Assembly: GCA_963575645.1 (NCBI GenBank)
Contig: OY754470.1
Coordinates: forward strand, 4,720,501 to 4,784,500
DNA from: Xanthostigma xanthostigma
Taxonomy: Eukaryota > Arthropoda > Insecta > Raphidioptera > Raphidiidae
Direction: 5' to 3'
Length of the DNA stretch: 64,000 nt
Under the pieces are notes generated by a model. That model ran no database searches, had not been told where the DNA came from, and saw nothing but the letters and a program-made list of their open reading frames with translations. This document shows positions 44,661-55,776 of the stretch, piece by piece. The translations under genes and the position numbers were made by a program. Numbering within the stretch: position 1 is the stretch's first letter; each line of letters begins with the position of its first letter.

Positions 44661-44749
44661 ACCAAATAAATCTCCTTCAATACATATTTTTGGAACAAAA
44701 CTTCTACTAACAATTGTTTAAAATATCAGTATATTAAAAAAAAACTCGG

Positions 44750-45265
44750 GTCGCAGTGCGAAACCCTGCCGACAATATAGTGTATTTGCTTTTATAAGCA
44801 GTGTGGCTCTATTCTATGAACTTAACTTTGTTTTTGGACAAAATAAAAAAAATTACCCTCTAATACACCCCTTAAAACAACATTTTTTTACTTAATTTCA
44901 ATACTACATACCAATTCAACATCTGTACCAAATTATATACACCCTTCAGTATGTAAATCCATATCAGTAAACTTGCGTTTTCATAAAACTTGTAAGTCCG
45001 GTCCTGTCGGGCCGATTTTATTTAAATTTTAGCAGCACATTTCAATAATTACTAAAGGGTTAAATTTCAAATTTGAAGTGATTCTGAGAATTTTTTCCGT
45101 ATTTTTGGGCCCAAAAACATTTTTCAACCCCTAAATACCCCCCTTAAAATGGCCCGATCGGGCCCATTTTAAATAGGCTTCTTGCGATGATGGATTCCAA
45201 CATGTGGACCAAATTTCGTTTAAATCGATTAAGTCTGTCGAGAGTTATCGTGGTCACACATATAT

Positions 45266-45302
<37 letters not shown>

Positions 45303-45330
45303 CATATATATATAAACATTTCCAAAAATG
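44750..45330 (+). repeat. Probable non-LTR 3' region with (TA)n tail
   Basis: Relative of 6300-6600 in its first half. Later CCAAATTTCGTTTAAATCG, GAGAGTTATCGTGGTCACAC and a long (TA)n run at 45258-45314. This succession resembles RTE-like 3' untranslated regions with simple-repeat tails. Clade is inference. Confidence 0.45.
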
Positions 45331-45354
45331 GTGCCAAACTTCTTAGAAACTTAT

Positions 45355-45460
45355 GAAACGTCGAGAAATTTTGGTCCGACCCCTAGGTCCCGCCATCCGA
45401 CCGACGCCAATAGTGTAAGTGCCTTATGGCAAATACACTAAAAATGTTTCGGACAAAACT
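45355..45460 (-). repeat. Repeat fragment, partner of 39875-39950
   Basis: AAACGTCGAGAAATTTTGGT, CCTAGGTCCCGCCATCCGAC and CAAATACACTAAAAA are the inverse of the segment at 39875. Confidence 0.6.
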
Positions 45461-45743
45461 TACGTATTTTGATGCAAGGAAACGAGTTAGCTTCTACACC
45501 ACTGCTAATATTAAGAGAAAAGTGAAGAGTGATTCCATCGAAAACAGAAAGCTGAGATGATATTATATAGTACAATGCTGTCATCAGCTGCTGCTAGTAT
45601 GTTCTGTAACTTAATCTAACAGAGCTGTCTTTAAAGATGTTTTGGAGATACAATCGTAGACAAAAGTATGTCCCTTGCTGTATATAATTTTCGATAGGGA
45701 AGCAAAAGTTTTAACCTGATACAGCTTGTTATGCACCAACTCA

Positions 45744-46346
45744 TCTATACTAATATATAAAGCTGAAGAGTTTGTTTGTTTGTTTGTTTGTTTGAACGCG
45801 CTAACCTCAGGAACTACTGGTTCAAAGTTTTTGTTGTATAGCCCATTTATCGAGGAAGGCTATAGGCTATATAATATTACGCTACGACCATTAGGAGCGG
45901 AGCTTCAATGCAAAAAGGTTGCAAAATGTATCTCAAAAATAAGCTTCTACTCATGTGAAATGCACTAACTAGATATACTCAAATTAGCGATGTGAGAATA
46001 CATCAGGTGGATCAATCGGTAGAGCATGCGACAGTCAATATCAGGGTCGTGGTTTCAAGCCCCACATGGGGCGAATATATTTTTATTTTTTTTTACATTG
46101 CTTTCTTCTAAGGCTTACATTTAAATTTATTTTAATTTTATTTAATTAATTAAAAAAAAATTATTAGCTAAAAAAAGTTTATATACTGCTTTTTTCGACA
46201 AAAACTTTTGAACGGTAACTCCGATCATCATGAAATTTGGACACAACATTCATCTCGGTAAACTAAGATGAATGTGTATACTCATGTTCCTCCCTTCCCC
46301 ATTCGTTCTTTTACACCCGGGAGAAACCGGACGAGACAGCTAGTAG
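45744..46346 (+). mobile_element. tRNA-Lys-like composite repeat, copy 2
   Basis: Order: CTATACTAATATATAAAGC, (TTTG)5 at 45776-45796, AACGCGCTAACCTCAGGAAC, ATTTATCGAGGAAGGCTATA, a tRNA-like block at 46001-46073, a T-rich tract, AACTCCGATCATCATGAAAT, and the end TACACCCGGGAGAAACCGG next to AGCTAGTA. Inverse of 5159-5727. Non-coding. The 80-codon open frame at 45726-45968 is within it. Confidence 0.7.
46001..46073 (+). other. tRNA-Lys-like promoter block
   Basis: 73 bases closely follow a eukaryotic tRNA-Lys: ATCGGTAGAGCATG, then TCAGGGTCGTGG, TTTCAAGCCCCAC and GGGGCG at the end. The anticodon region reads CAGTCAATA, so CTT is lost. Acceptor pairing is imperfect. A tRNA-derived Pol III promoter inside a repeat, not a tRNA gene. 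Confidence 0.72.
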
Positions 46347-46547
46347 ATACATAATATACGTTCATACTGACATAGAAGATATAGAAGATATCATTACACC
46401 GTCACATTTTAAATCTATCAATTTCATTGGTTAGTTGTCAACAGTGAGTGGACGTTGTGTTAAAACAATTATTGCCGCAATTTCAGAGTGTCAACAACAA
46501 TTACATCATACTTATTGTAATATTTTTGAAATTCAAAATTTCTTTCT

Positions 46548-47422
46548 AATATTGCACATACCGCTAAACTAGCGGTATGTGCTTTATTATCGCTTTGTGC
46601 GTCAGAGCTGACTTTCGTTCATATAAGAAGTTATATCTAAGTTAATTTCACACGAAATCCATTCAAATTGAAGCTTTTTGAAAAGAGGAGATTCTAATCT
46701 ATAAAATAGAACCATTTTTAAATCAATTTGAGTTCATAAATACTATTAAAATTGTAATTGAAAATCACAAACAGCAGTTGTCGGTTGGTCTGTACGTATG
46801 TACGTACGTACGTACGTATGTACGTACGTACGTCACGACTCTACAGATCGCAATTTTGGTCGGATTGCCTTGGGTTATATTTTATTCACTTTGTTTACTA
46901 TCAGACCAGAACCCTATTTAAATTCACTAAAATGTGTTCAGTAGTTTAATTTTTATAAACAGTTTTATTTTTTATTATTTTTGACAGCTAATATAGTTTA
47001 AAAACAATATAATAATTGCTGGTAAATATAGTGTAATCCATAAAACAAGTGCTACACTTGTATACCGTGATAACACCACTACACGTATTAGGCAGCCGTG
47101 GCGTAATGGTTATGCCGTTGGATCCCCGAGGGCAAGGTCCTGGGTTCGATTCCTTACGATATCATTGATTTTTTTCTTTTTTTTTTCTTTTTATTTTGTT
47201 TTATTTTATTCCACTTGATATTAATTATATATTATATTATGTATTGTTCTTAATTTTTTTTATTTTTGCAAACTTAAAAAAAAATATTTTTTCAATTTTT
47301 AATTATTTACTTCTTTAAATTTTTAAATCTTTTTAAATTTATTAAAAATATTTTTAATTGTTATTTTTTTATCATACAGTGGAAAACTTGCGGGATGTGC
47401 ACTTTTGGTTTTGCCAACTATT
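46548..47422 (+). mobile_element. Composite repeat F with inner tRNA-like promoter, copy 2
   Basis: Same order as 35759-36692: the palindromic start, a TACG microsatellite at 46791-46832, the tRNA-like block at 47091-47162 (A box TGGCGTAATGG, B box GGTTCGATTCC), a T-rich part and the GTGGAAAACTTGCGGGATG end. High similarity over nearly 900 bp implies recent dispersal. Confidence 0.75.
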
Positions 47423-47477
47423 GTTCTTTATTGTCTAAACTCTTTATTTTCAAACTTAATTTTTTTTATTCATGTTC

Positions 47478-47955
47478 TTTAAGTTGATTCTTTTTTTAGC
47501 AGCGTGTAGAAATCAAATAGACGAGCAAATATTTAAAGTAACTTTTTTATCAAAACTCAAAAATTAAAGAGGAACGAGCTTTCAAAATTTTATCAAATTT
47601 TGAGGTCGATCCTGGCGTTATGTTATGTCACTATGGAAACATGTTATGTCATTATCAAGTATTCTTGTTGTTTCCGTTTTGTTGGACACAATGATGCGTG
47701 CGTCGTAGCCATGCTTGTAGTAGCGATAAGGGCCTTCCGCGAATTATTTGGGATGCATTTCCGATTCGTGCTATCATTTATTCGCGTGTGTTAACCGGGC
47801 TTTTGAATTATTTAAATAAAATTTAATAATTTTAATTAAACTCTGAAAGGCTGTTTCTCTCTTATTTTTGAGTTTAAATAAAACAGTTACTTAAAATATA
47901 TTTTGTTCGTCTATTTGATTTCTACACGCTGTTAAAAAGAAGAATTAACTTAAAA
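47478..47955. mobile_element. TIR element with about 100-bp arms
   Basis: AAGTTGATTC, AGCGTGTAGAAATCAAATAG and ACGAGCAAATAT on the left are answered by ATATATTTTGTTCGTC, TATTTGATTTCTACACGC and GAATTAACTT on the right. A TTTTTGAGTTTAAAT segment matches the inner left arm. The interior holds GC-richer single-copy sequence with a 64-codon open frame (47600-47794) of no known type. Confidence 0.65.
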
Positions 47956-49342
47956 ATCATTCTGTAGATATGCACACCAATTTAAATGGACAGAATCATT
48001 CATGACAATTTGTGCATAATTAAAATAGTTCTAACTTTTTATTTATACAGTGAATCGTTTTGAAAATTTTTAGTGATCTTCAGAATTGGATGATACACCT
48101 GTTTTTTTTTTATTTATTCTGAATCCATCTCTGCTACCTATTAGAAATAAATGAAATGAGAGTAAAGAGCTGTAGTAATTTAACATCCTACTAGGATAAA
48201 TCCATTTCAACTAGAAATACGAAATACAATACTTATTCTCAACATATTATATGTCAGCTTTACACTCGTGTGGAAACACATAAGTACGTTAGCTTTAAAA
48301 ATTTAAAAGTTCTGTGCTATAGAAACAATTATTGATTAAATAGTTACGCATTGTCTTTTTTAAAGAGTTTAAAAGACGCGATCTTCTTTATTTCGTCTGG
48401 TAACTTGTATTATTATTTTATTCAACATATTTATTAACGTAAGTTTGTAACATGAATATTATTTAATTCAACACATTTATCAATTTAAGTTTTTTAACAT
48501 GAACACTACTTCTTAGTTCATACGCTCCGCTGCCATCTTGCCTCTGTTTCTCCTATATAACCACCAGAGTACACCAGTGACTTTTTAAGACGTGGTGTTA
48601 CAATTTGTATTATGTGATGGAAATAGCTAAATTGTTTCTACCCCTTGTGTTGTTGATGCAAATATCACTATTTGTTGAAATTTTTTTTAACAAAACAAAT
48701 CAATTATAAAATATAATACAATAAATATTTAAAAACTTTTCACTTTTAAATAAAGGTTTACAATAAGCAAGCACGTCAGGAGATTCATTTATGATATCTG
48801 ACGGACGAAATTTTTGGCTATTAAAGATTCAACATCTTTTTTGGAAAAGTTAAGAAAACGAGTAACGGAAATCAACACAAAACAAAACTGTCTTGCGTTA
48901 CTGCGTAGCTTTTAAGCGTTTTAAATTGCTTGAAGAAATCGTAAATTCTTAATCGGCATTATTTATTTTCCAAATAAACATTCACTTTGGAATACTATAC
49001 TTAATTCATTTAGATAAATGCTTCATTTTACACCGACAACATTAAAGGTACAAATAGTAGGTACGTCGTATAAAAGAGCTTAAATTCGGTTGTTTCTGTT
49101 GGCCAATGAAAACTGAACAAGTCGAATTTCGTTCATTTTCACGATACTGATTTGGATTTGACGACTATAAGACATTATTTATCTTAAAACATTTTAAAAT
49201 CCACAATAAGTTTAATTTTAAATTTACTCTAAAACTCGATATACTTGTAAAAAGATGTAATACGTTAGAAAAATATGATTAATTAAACTTATCGATTTAT
49301 CAATAATTTCAGTTCACATCTTTGATTAACGTCTTAGAATTC
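47956..49342. other. Nothing recognised
   Basis: About 1.4 kb of AT-rich spacer. Confidence 0.4.
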
Positions 49343-49397
49343 TTCAAATAAATAAAATTATCTATAAATTATTGGTCGATAATTTTATTTATTTGAA
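49343..49397. mobile_element. Minimal family E foldback
   Basis: TTCAAATAAATAAAATTAT and its exact complement, 19-bp arms, around a 17-base loop containing ATTGGTCG. CTTTGATTAACGTCT just before it matches the flank of the family E copy at 19394. Confidence 0.65.
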
Positions 49398-49889
49398 TAT
49401 TTCAGTTCTATTTTAATTAATTTCAAAAATTGTGTATATTTTTGACTTAATCCATAATTTAAAATATTTAATACATCGTACCAAAAAAACACCTTTAATC
49501 TAAATTAATATAATAAACACTAATTTGCAGAAACAAATACAAAATTCAAAAACAATCCGTTTAAATACCTCAAAGTATCTATGATATCAAATACATCATT
49601 TTATCCCTAATTAATTTTACGACCAATGTTGTTTTTTTTTCAATTATTAAGACTAAAAATTTTAGGTTGCTAAAGCGTAGAAAAATAACAAACGCTTATC
49701 ATATAAAATAAAAGTTATGTTACTTTTTTAGGGTTCGTATCCCAGCGGGCTGTATCTTATAAACCGTAGTACGTAGAGAATTGACATTTTCACAGAGTGT
49801 GTATTTCTATTGCCGCCATAACAACAAATAATTAAAAAAACAAAAAATTTTATACACAATATATTCTATACTATACACACACAAACTGC
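49398..49889. other. Nothing recognised
   Basis: AT-rich spacer. Confidence 0.4.
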
Positions 49890-50249
49890 GACAACGTGCT
49901 GTGCATGTACACAGTAACACCTCTAATACAAAACAAGCGTTCGCTAACGGTGCGTTTATACAGCAGTATACTCGAACATTTATTAAAATACAATTGAGAC
50001 CTCTCACGTACAGCACGGTACGACCGCTAGGCTATCAGGTATAGCCCACGGTATACAGTAGAGTTCGGGTAGTTATCTGAACTCGTTGCAAGTATACTTA
50101 CCACGACCTATAATATCTATGTTTTCCAACGGTGCAGCGGAAAAATCTTCGAGACTCTTTACCGTGATGGACGAACTAATTACATAGCTATACAAGTTTG
50201 TACGGAACCCTCGGTACGCGAGTCTGACTCGCACTTGGCGTTTTTTTTT
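49890..50249 (-). mobile_element. Repeat family C, copy 2
   Basis: On the minus strand: an A run, CGCCAAGTGCGAGTCAGACT, CGCGTACCGAGGGTTCCG, TACAAACTTGTATAG, later GTCGTACCGTGCTGTACGTG and TGCTGTATAAACGCACC. Same order as 29042-29390. The T run at about 50232-50246 bounds its head. Confidence 0.7.
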
Positions 50250-50254
50250 TTTTT

Positions 50255-52403
50255 AATACTTTCTTGCCATTAAGAAATGAATCATTTTGCGGAATCATTT
50301 GAACCGATTCAACTAATAAACGACTTGTATATCTCACATTTATGGCACAATGCTTTCTGCGAAAGTATGGGTGCTTTAAGCCTTCAAACGGCAAGCTTTA
50401 ATCTCTTTCTCAGTACGTCTCACTTCAACACCATCGCGCTTATATCACTCAAGATTCTCTTATTCTTTCTAATATATGTTTCTATTTAGCTGTTAGCTAT
50501 AACGCATAAGTCAGAGCTAGAACTGGCTTTCTTCTTGTGTTTGTGTTTACGTACTTTGAGATTTTCTTACCGCGGAATGTTTTAAAACATTTCCATATTT
50601 TCAAAGCGAATTTCTCTCCTTTGATTTCACAAAATAAATACAACTTTGTAGAATATGCAATCATTATGGACTGCAAGAAAGGAAGATTCATTTCAACGTT
50701 TAAATAATACATTTTCTTCTTGTAAACCTACACGTCCGAGTAATTATTACGAGGTCTCACCAGTGTTACTATCTCTCTGGCGAGTCAAACGCATGAAGCC
50801 CTAAAGTTTAAATTTATTGTTACATAGTCAAACGCTAGAGGCGCTCATGGCATACTAGCTCATAGTGCATGCTGCACTAGAGAAATGAAACATTAAAAGC
50901 AGGTCGAAACTTAAGGAGTTAACGCAGTTAGAAATTTCAAAAAAAAGATTTTTTTATTATATTTTCGGGACGTAGGTACATATATTTGAGTATATTCTCT
51001 GAAAATTTCAAATCAATTCGGCATATATTCTTGGAGATACACGCTTATTTGTAAAGACTTTCGAATATTCGAGGTGTCAGACATTTTAAATGGTTCATGT
51101 TATTTGTCAGAGAACATTATTTTAGCGTTTTGGTTGAAGTTTTTAAGCTATCCAATTAAAAAAACAAACAGTATCTATAAATTTTTACATGTCGTCAAAA
51201 CGACATCTTTCGGAAAATTTAGAGGGAAAACGCCCCAAAATCAAGAAAAGTCATAGAGGAAATAGGTGTCAGACTAGGCCTAATGAAGCCATATATATGA
51301 GTTTGGGGAAAGTATGTGTCAGTAAAATTTTTGCCGACGGGCACTCTGGCTACTAGATTTATCTTCTGTTTTTTTTTTTTAATTCAGATAATCCGAACCA
51401 AAGATATCTGGCACACCGTCAGACATCTTTTTTGAAGGACCTCCAGGAGACCTGGAGCAGTGTGAATTAATATTTTTAAAAATAAAAAATTCCGAAATAA
51501 AACTAAAAGTTACCACTACATTTATTAATACTTATTGTATTTGTCAAAGAAAACCCCTCGTCTGAAAAAAATCGCGTACTCGGTGGTGTGTTGCTTGAAC
51601 AAAAAAAAGTTTGGGACAAAAGATGTCTTTTTTTGCCCGAAGAACTCGACCCAATAAAAAAAATTGCGGTTGCCGTTTAACCTCCTACCCTCCCACGAGG
51701 GTACCCCCTTGGAAGGAATTTTTGTGACCGAAAAACGAGTTGAGCAACTTTCATTCGCAACATTTTTCAAAAAAATTTAATCTCTGAGATATTCAAGCGT
51801 TTCGGGACTTTTTTTAGCACCCTGTATATTGCAATATGTAATAAAAGTATTTTGTAATTAATTTTTCAATTTTTTAAAATCTTTTTTAATTAATTAAAGA
51901 AATTAAATCACTTATCCAATTTAATTTTCTAATGTCAAAATGAATTAGTGTTAACATTTAATTTATAATTACAGCTGACAAAAAAAATGTTATTTTCCCT
52001 TATCGAACTAATTTAAAATCGCCGCTCTTAAACCGATGTTATTTTTCAAAAGTCAGTTGTGCACAAAATCCTCTTTGTAACAACACAGAACCGAGAAGCA
52101 ATGTATATCCGGTCCTTTATAGTGGCTTCCGGTGTGCCTTGTTGTCCTTTCGATAGATTGTTCCGTTCTGCGGTGTGATATACGAATGGTGGAAGGGGGA
52201 AGGAGGCGGCGTTCTCATCGTCTTGAAGTGAATCACAGATAATGATATATCAATGAACTTGCCCTCAGAATAAAACAGATGTTTTGTTACCCAAAATCAA
52301 AGCTTAGTGGCATCTAAGTGTCCGGCTTACATTTGGAAAATATAGGCTTTGTACCCTTAGCTTAAGCTACTCATTCGCTGGAAATGTCAATCGTTGACCG
52401 ATA
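50255..52403. other. Nothing recognised
   Basis: About 2.1 kb without supported genes. 51360-51830 has the look of a worn repeat ending GCACCCTGTATATT, but no second copy is in the window. Confidence 0.35.
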
Positions 52404-52650
52404 TTGTAACAAAACTGTTCTAGTTCGTAGTGGAAATTATTTATTTACAATAGTGAAACGTTAACGAAACAAATAAACAAACTAAAAAGCACTTTTCTTT
52501 AACGTAACGAAATCAAAACGACAGTTCTTACTAATAAAATAAAATAATAATTAACGAAGAATACAAAGTCACTATACAACTATATACACAAGATTATTTA
52601 CAACACAGGGGCACACCAAAATTTATTTAGCACAGTTATTTATTTATTAA
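52404..52650 (+). mobile_element. Repeat family P, copy 2 (5' part)
   Basis: TATTGTAACAAAACTGTTCT, CAATAGTGAAACGTTAACG, AATACAAAGTCACTAT and a CACACCAAAATTTATT end match 44198-44440. The part carrying the hammerhead-like motif is absent. Confidence 0.65.
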
Positions 52651-52659
52651 CTATTAAAA

Positions 52660-53104
52660 TTCCTTGAAATAAAAAATAAGTAATATTCTGGATTTCGGCA
52701 ATACACTGTATCTCTGTACCTATTGTACAGTAATACCTACGTTTGTCTATTGCAGATAGTCAGTTGTCTGCGAGCTCACAGCTTGCTAGATAACGTCTAT
52801 GTATTTAACCATTTGTATTTATTATACAAAGGAAATCTACAGCAAGAATAACGACCAAAATGGCCGTAGCAGATGATGCGTGTCACGTTAAATTTATTAC
52901 GACTGTTCGTTGAAAAAGCGACTCTCGTTTATTGTTGCTAAATGTTATTTTCTTTTTATTTTGTTGGCAGTAGTTTTATGTGTACTTAAAGCTCTGATTC
53001 CGCAGCTTTCGTTTTTTTTTATTCAATAAAACACTTCGGAATTTTAGAACGTTAATGTTTTTATTGAAATTTTTATTTAAATACGCTTACATTGACACAA
53101 AATC
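52660..53104. other. Nothing recognised
   Basis: AT-rich spacer. Confidence 0.4.
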
Positions 53105-53116
53105 AGAATTCAAAAC

Positions 53117-53245
53117 TTATACCGCATACTTACCTCTAACCATATGTACTTTTTATATTATATTATGTCACTTTTGTAGCGATAATGGCCACAGATGCCA
53201 AATCGCATTTTTTTTTCTCTTGCTAATAAAAAAAAAAAAAAAAAA
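53117..53245 (+). mobile_element. Poly-A-tailed retrosequence with 12-bp TSD
   Basis: 129 bp ending in 18 uninterrupted A. AGAATTCAAAAC occurs exactly before it (53105-53116) and after it (53246-53257). An A tail plus a direct repeat is the signature of a processed RNA inserted by a non-LTR polymerase. The source RNA was not recognised. Near its 5' end it carries ATACTTACCT, the first ten bases of U1 snRNA, but nothing else of U1. The pure A tail suggests a young insertion. Confidence 0.75.
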
Positions 53246-53259
53246 AGAATTCAAAACAA

Positions 53260-54036
53260 CTGACTGTCACAATCATTAATTGCGTAATTTATTCCATTTT
53301 CTAGATTTCGCGTGCAATTTACGAGCAGTGTGTTGCGTATTGATCTCTTCTCGCTGTTTAATCTAGTTTTTGAATTGAAACTTCTTTATAGGTGCGCAAG
53401 GTAGGAATAATTTCGATCAGAGGCATGTTGGAAGCAGTGCTCCAAAAATAGGCGATATGACAGATTTTGAAATCCCGTTTTATAGTGTAGTTACACGTCT
53501 ACTAGTTCCTAAAATAAAAGCATTATTTCAGCAACAAATTAAGAACGCAAATTATTGCATTTTTTCTTTCAAATTTTTATTCAGCGCGAAAACACTCGTC
53601 ATGGCGTCCGCTTGTGACGTCACGCCTAAGTGACAACTGACATAAGATGTATTTATGGGTGTAAAGCTGTGGTGAAGAAGTATGTAAATTTACTTATTGA
53701 TATGATTTATATTAAATATTTTCTTTAAAATATAGGTACTTAGTAGTAACAGTGACTTTTTTCTGCAGCGAGTTAACTAACCTCAAAAATAACCTATGAC
53801 ATAAGTGTTATAAAATATTACAAAAAACGAATAATCAACAAATCAACTTATTAAATGATGCAGAAGTGAATGATCGCAACAAAAATTTAAGCGACACGCT
53901 GATTATTTACTTTAAGTGTTTATATTCTTCTTGATTACAAAGGCGTGACGTCATTCGGTGTTCCAGTCAACATGGCCGATTGCAGTATTTTATATTTTTA
54001 TTTTATTGAAAATCTTACTCAAACCGCTTCGCTTTC
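53260..54036. other. Spacer with inverted TGACGTCACGCC-like segments
   Basis: TTGTGACGTCACGCC at about 53612 and GGCGTGACGTCATTC at about 53942 are inverted. They may be worn element ends or paired CRE-like sites. Nothing else was recognised. Confidence 0.35.
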
Positions 54037-54205
54037 TTGGCAACGAACGGCTTAAAAAATCAACCGTTGTGCCGAATCGGTACCTATTTGAACCAGTACC
54101 CACTCCCACTCCCGCCAGTGTCGCCAAGAGCTTCGTTTGGGAAGGACGCGCTGCGCAGTGTTTCGCGCGCTCTCGATGTTAAAATCTCGCGACATACTTT
54201 ACCAT
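54037..54205. promoter_or_regulatory. GC-rich block, possible promoter or exon remnant
   Basis: GC-rich for this window, with CACTCCCACTCCCGCC and a GCGCTGCGCAG palindrome, followed by ACCATGTAAGTAC, a good splice-donor match. Three overlapping short open frames exist but none shows a known domain. A non-coding first exon or promoter is possible but unproven. Confidence 0.25.
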
Positions 54206-54299
54206 GTAAGTACACTTTTATTGACTGGTCCAATCAAAGAAACAGCGGTCCAAAGAAAGCAACCATTACAAAACTGGATTTTTATATTTTACCGCTTTA

Positions 54300-54374
54300 G
54301 GCCTAGTTTATATGAGAGGCGTTCAACGCGCGTTGGGCCAACGCGCGTTGAACGCCTCTCATATAAACTAGGCC
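54300..54374. mobile_element. 75-bp minimal Harbinger-like element
   Basis: A perfect palindrome of 37-bp arms around one G (54337). It starts GGCCTAGTTTATATGAGAGG, continues to AACGCGCGTTGG, and is then mirrored. TTA flanks both sides (54297-54299, 54375-54377), the target size and sequence of PIF/Harbinger elements. The same terminal and ACGCGCGTT motifs appear in the 642-bp element at 59464-60105. It is little more than two TIRs joined end to end. Confidence 0.75.
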
Positions 54375-54379
54375 TTATG

Positions 54380-54861
54380 GTCTGGACAAAAAATCTTAAA
54401 TGACACCTGTGTTCTTATAAATGTAAGGCTTATTAAAATCATAAATCACGTCGTCGCTTCTTATCATTTTTCAGCAGTTATGACAATTTAAAGTTAAGTG
54501 GTCCAATACTGGCAACCTTACGCTAATCATATAATTCCCCGGTTGTTTATTCTATTTTAAGTTAAAGATAACACGATTAACAAGAACCGTTGCTGGATTA
54601 TATGTAAAAGCGTTTAATAAAAATATAAAAATAAAATTACTCATATACAAGCCAAGCGTATATCGTACTGACCTTATAGCCCTCAAATAAAAATCCTGAG
54701 TCGCAGCTAAAGTGATTTATGGTTTTGGGATTAATTTAATACAACATAACGGTCATATAATTAAATGTCAACTAACTTTGTACTCTGTTCAAAAAATATT
54801 TATTAATGATTCCGTAGAGTATTCTTTTTATGAATGGATTCGACGAGTTTTGATGTCTAAT
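54380..54861. other. Nothing recognised
   Basis: AT-rich spacer. Confidence 0.4.
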
Positions 54862-55776
54862 ATTTTATTACCAACAAATAAATTGTGTTTAAAGTTTTTT
54901 TTTTCATTACAGTGTAATATACATTTAAAACTCGATAAAATGTTCTTTCCAAGGGCGTAAATAGGGGGGGGGGGGGTAAAGGGGTTAATTACCCCCCCCC
55001 CAGGATCATAATTATAAAAAATAAAATTGAAAATAATACGAATACCTGGCTAAAAAAATAAATATAGAAACACTTCTTGAAAAAAAAAATGTAAAATTGG
55101 TTTGGAAATTAATATTTTGCTTGACATCTTCTTGTGTAATAGGTATTAAAAAAAAAGTCAAAAATATTGATTTTTTTGCTTTAAGGACGTAGTCCTATGT
55201 TCAAGCTCGTTTTCAACCGTTATTTCAGAATTTTTTTTAATATCAAAATAATGTACGATGTTTTCAATTTTGTTACATGTTTTTACTAACATCGTAAACT
55301 AAGAAAAAAATTTTGTTTGCTTATTTTATTACCAACAAATAAATTGTTTGTAAAGTTTTTTTTTTCATTACAGTGTAATATACATTTAAAACTCGATAAA
55401 ATGTTCCTTCCAAGGGCGTAGATAGGGGGGATAAAGGGGGTAATTACCCCCCCAGGATCATAATTATAAAAAATAAAATTGAAAATAATACGAATACCTG
55501 GCTAAAAAAATAAAATTTAGAAACACTTCTTGAAAAAAAAAATGTAAAATTGGTTTGGAAATTAATATTTTGCTTGACATCTTCTTGTGTAATAGGTATT
55601 AAAAAAAAAGTCAAAAATATTGATTTTTTTGCTTTAAGGACGTAGTCCTATGTTCAAGCTCGTTTTCAACCGTTATTTCAGAATTTTTTTTAATATCAAA
55701 ATAATGTGCGATGTTTTCAATTTTGTTACATGTTTTTACTAACATCGTAAACTAAGAAAAAAATTTTGTTTGCTTA
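54862..55776 (+). repeat. Tandem duplication of a 454-461-bp G/C-tract repeat
   Basis: Unit 1 (54862-55322) and unit 2 (55323-55776) are almost identical: TATTTTATTACCAAC, CTCGATAAAATGTTC, CAAGGGCGTA(A/G)ATAGGGG, an inverted G-run/C-run pair, AATAATACGAATACCTGGC, AAGGACGTAGTCCTATG and AGAAAAAAATTTTGTTTGCT. They differ mainly in the length of the G and C runs. A diverged relative is at 30640-30890. Either a recent duplication or an assembly effect at homopolymers. Confidence 0.85.

Noticed and set aside
44198-52650. Family P copies as a pair of LTRs flanking an element
   Set aside because: The copies are about 8 kb apart, differ in extent, and the sequence between them consists of unrelated repeats with no gag-pol remnant. 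No TG...CA ends were found.
53117-53140. ATACTTACCT suggesting a U1 snRNA pseudogene
   Set aside because: Sequence diverges immediately after these ten bases and no other U1 stem or Sm site is present.
54037-54300. 87-codon open frame with a downstream splice-donor match, considered as a first exon
   Set aside because: Three overlapping frames are equally open, there is no known domain, and it runs into the 75-bp mobile element. Kept only as a low-confidence GC-rich block.
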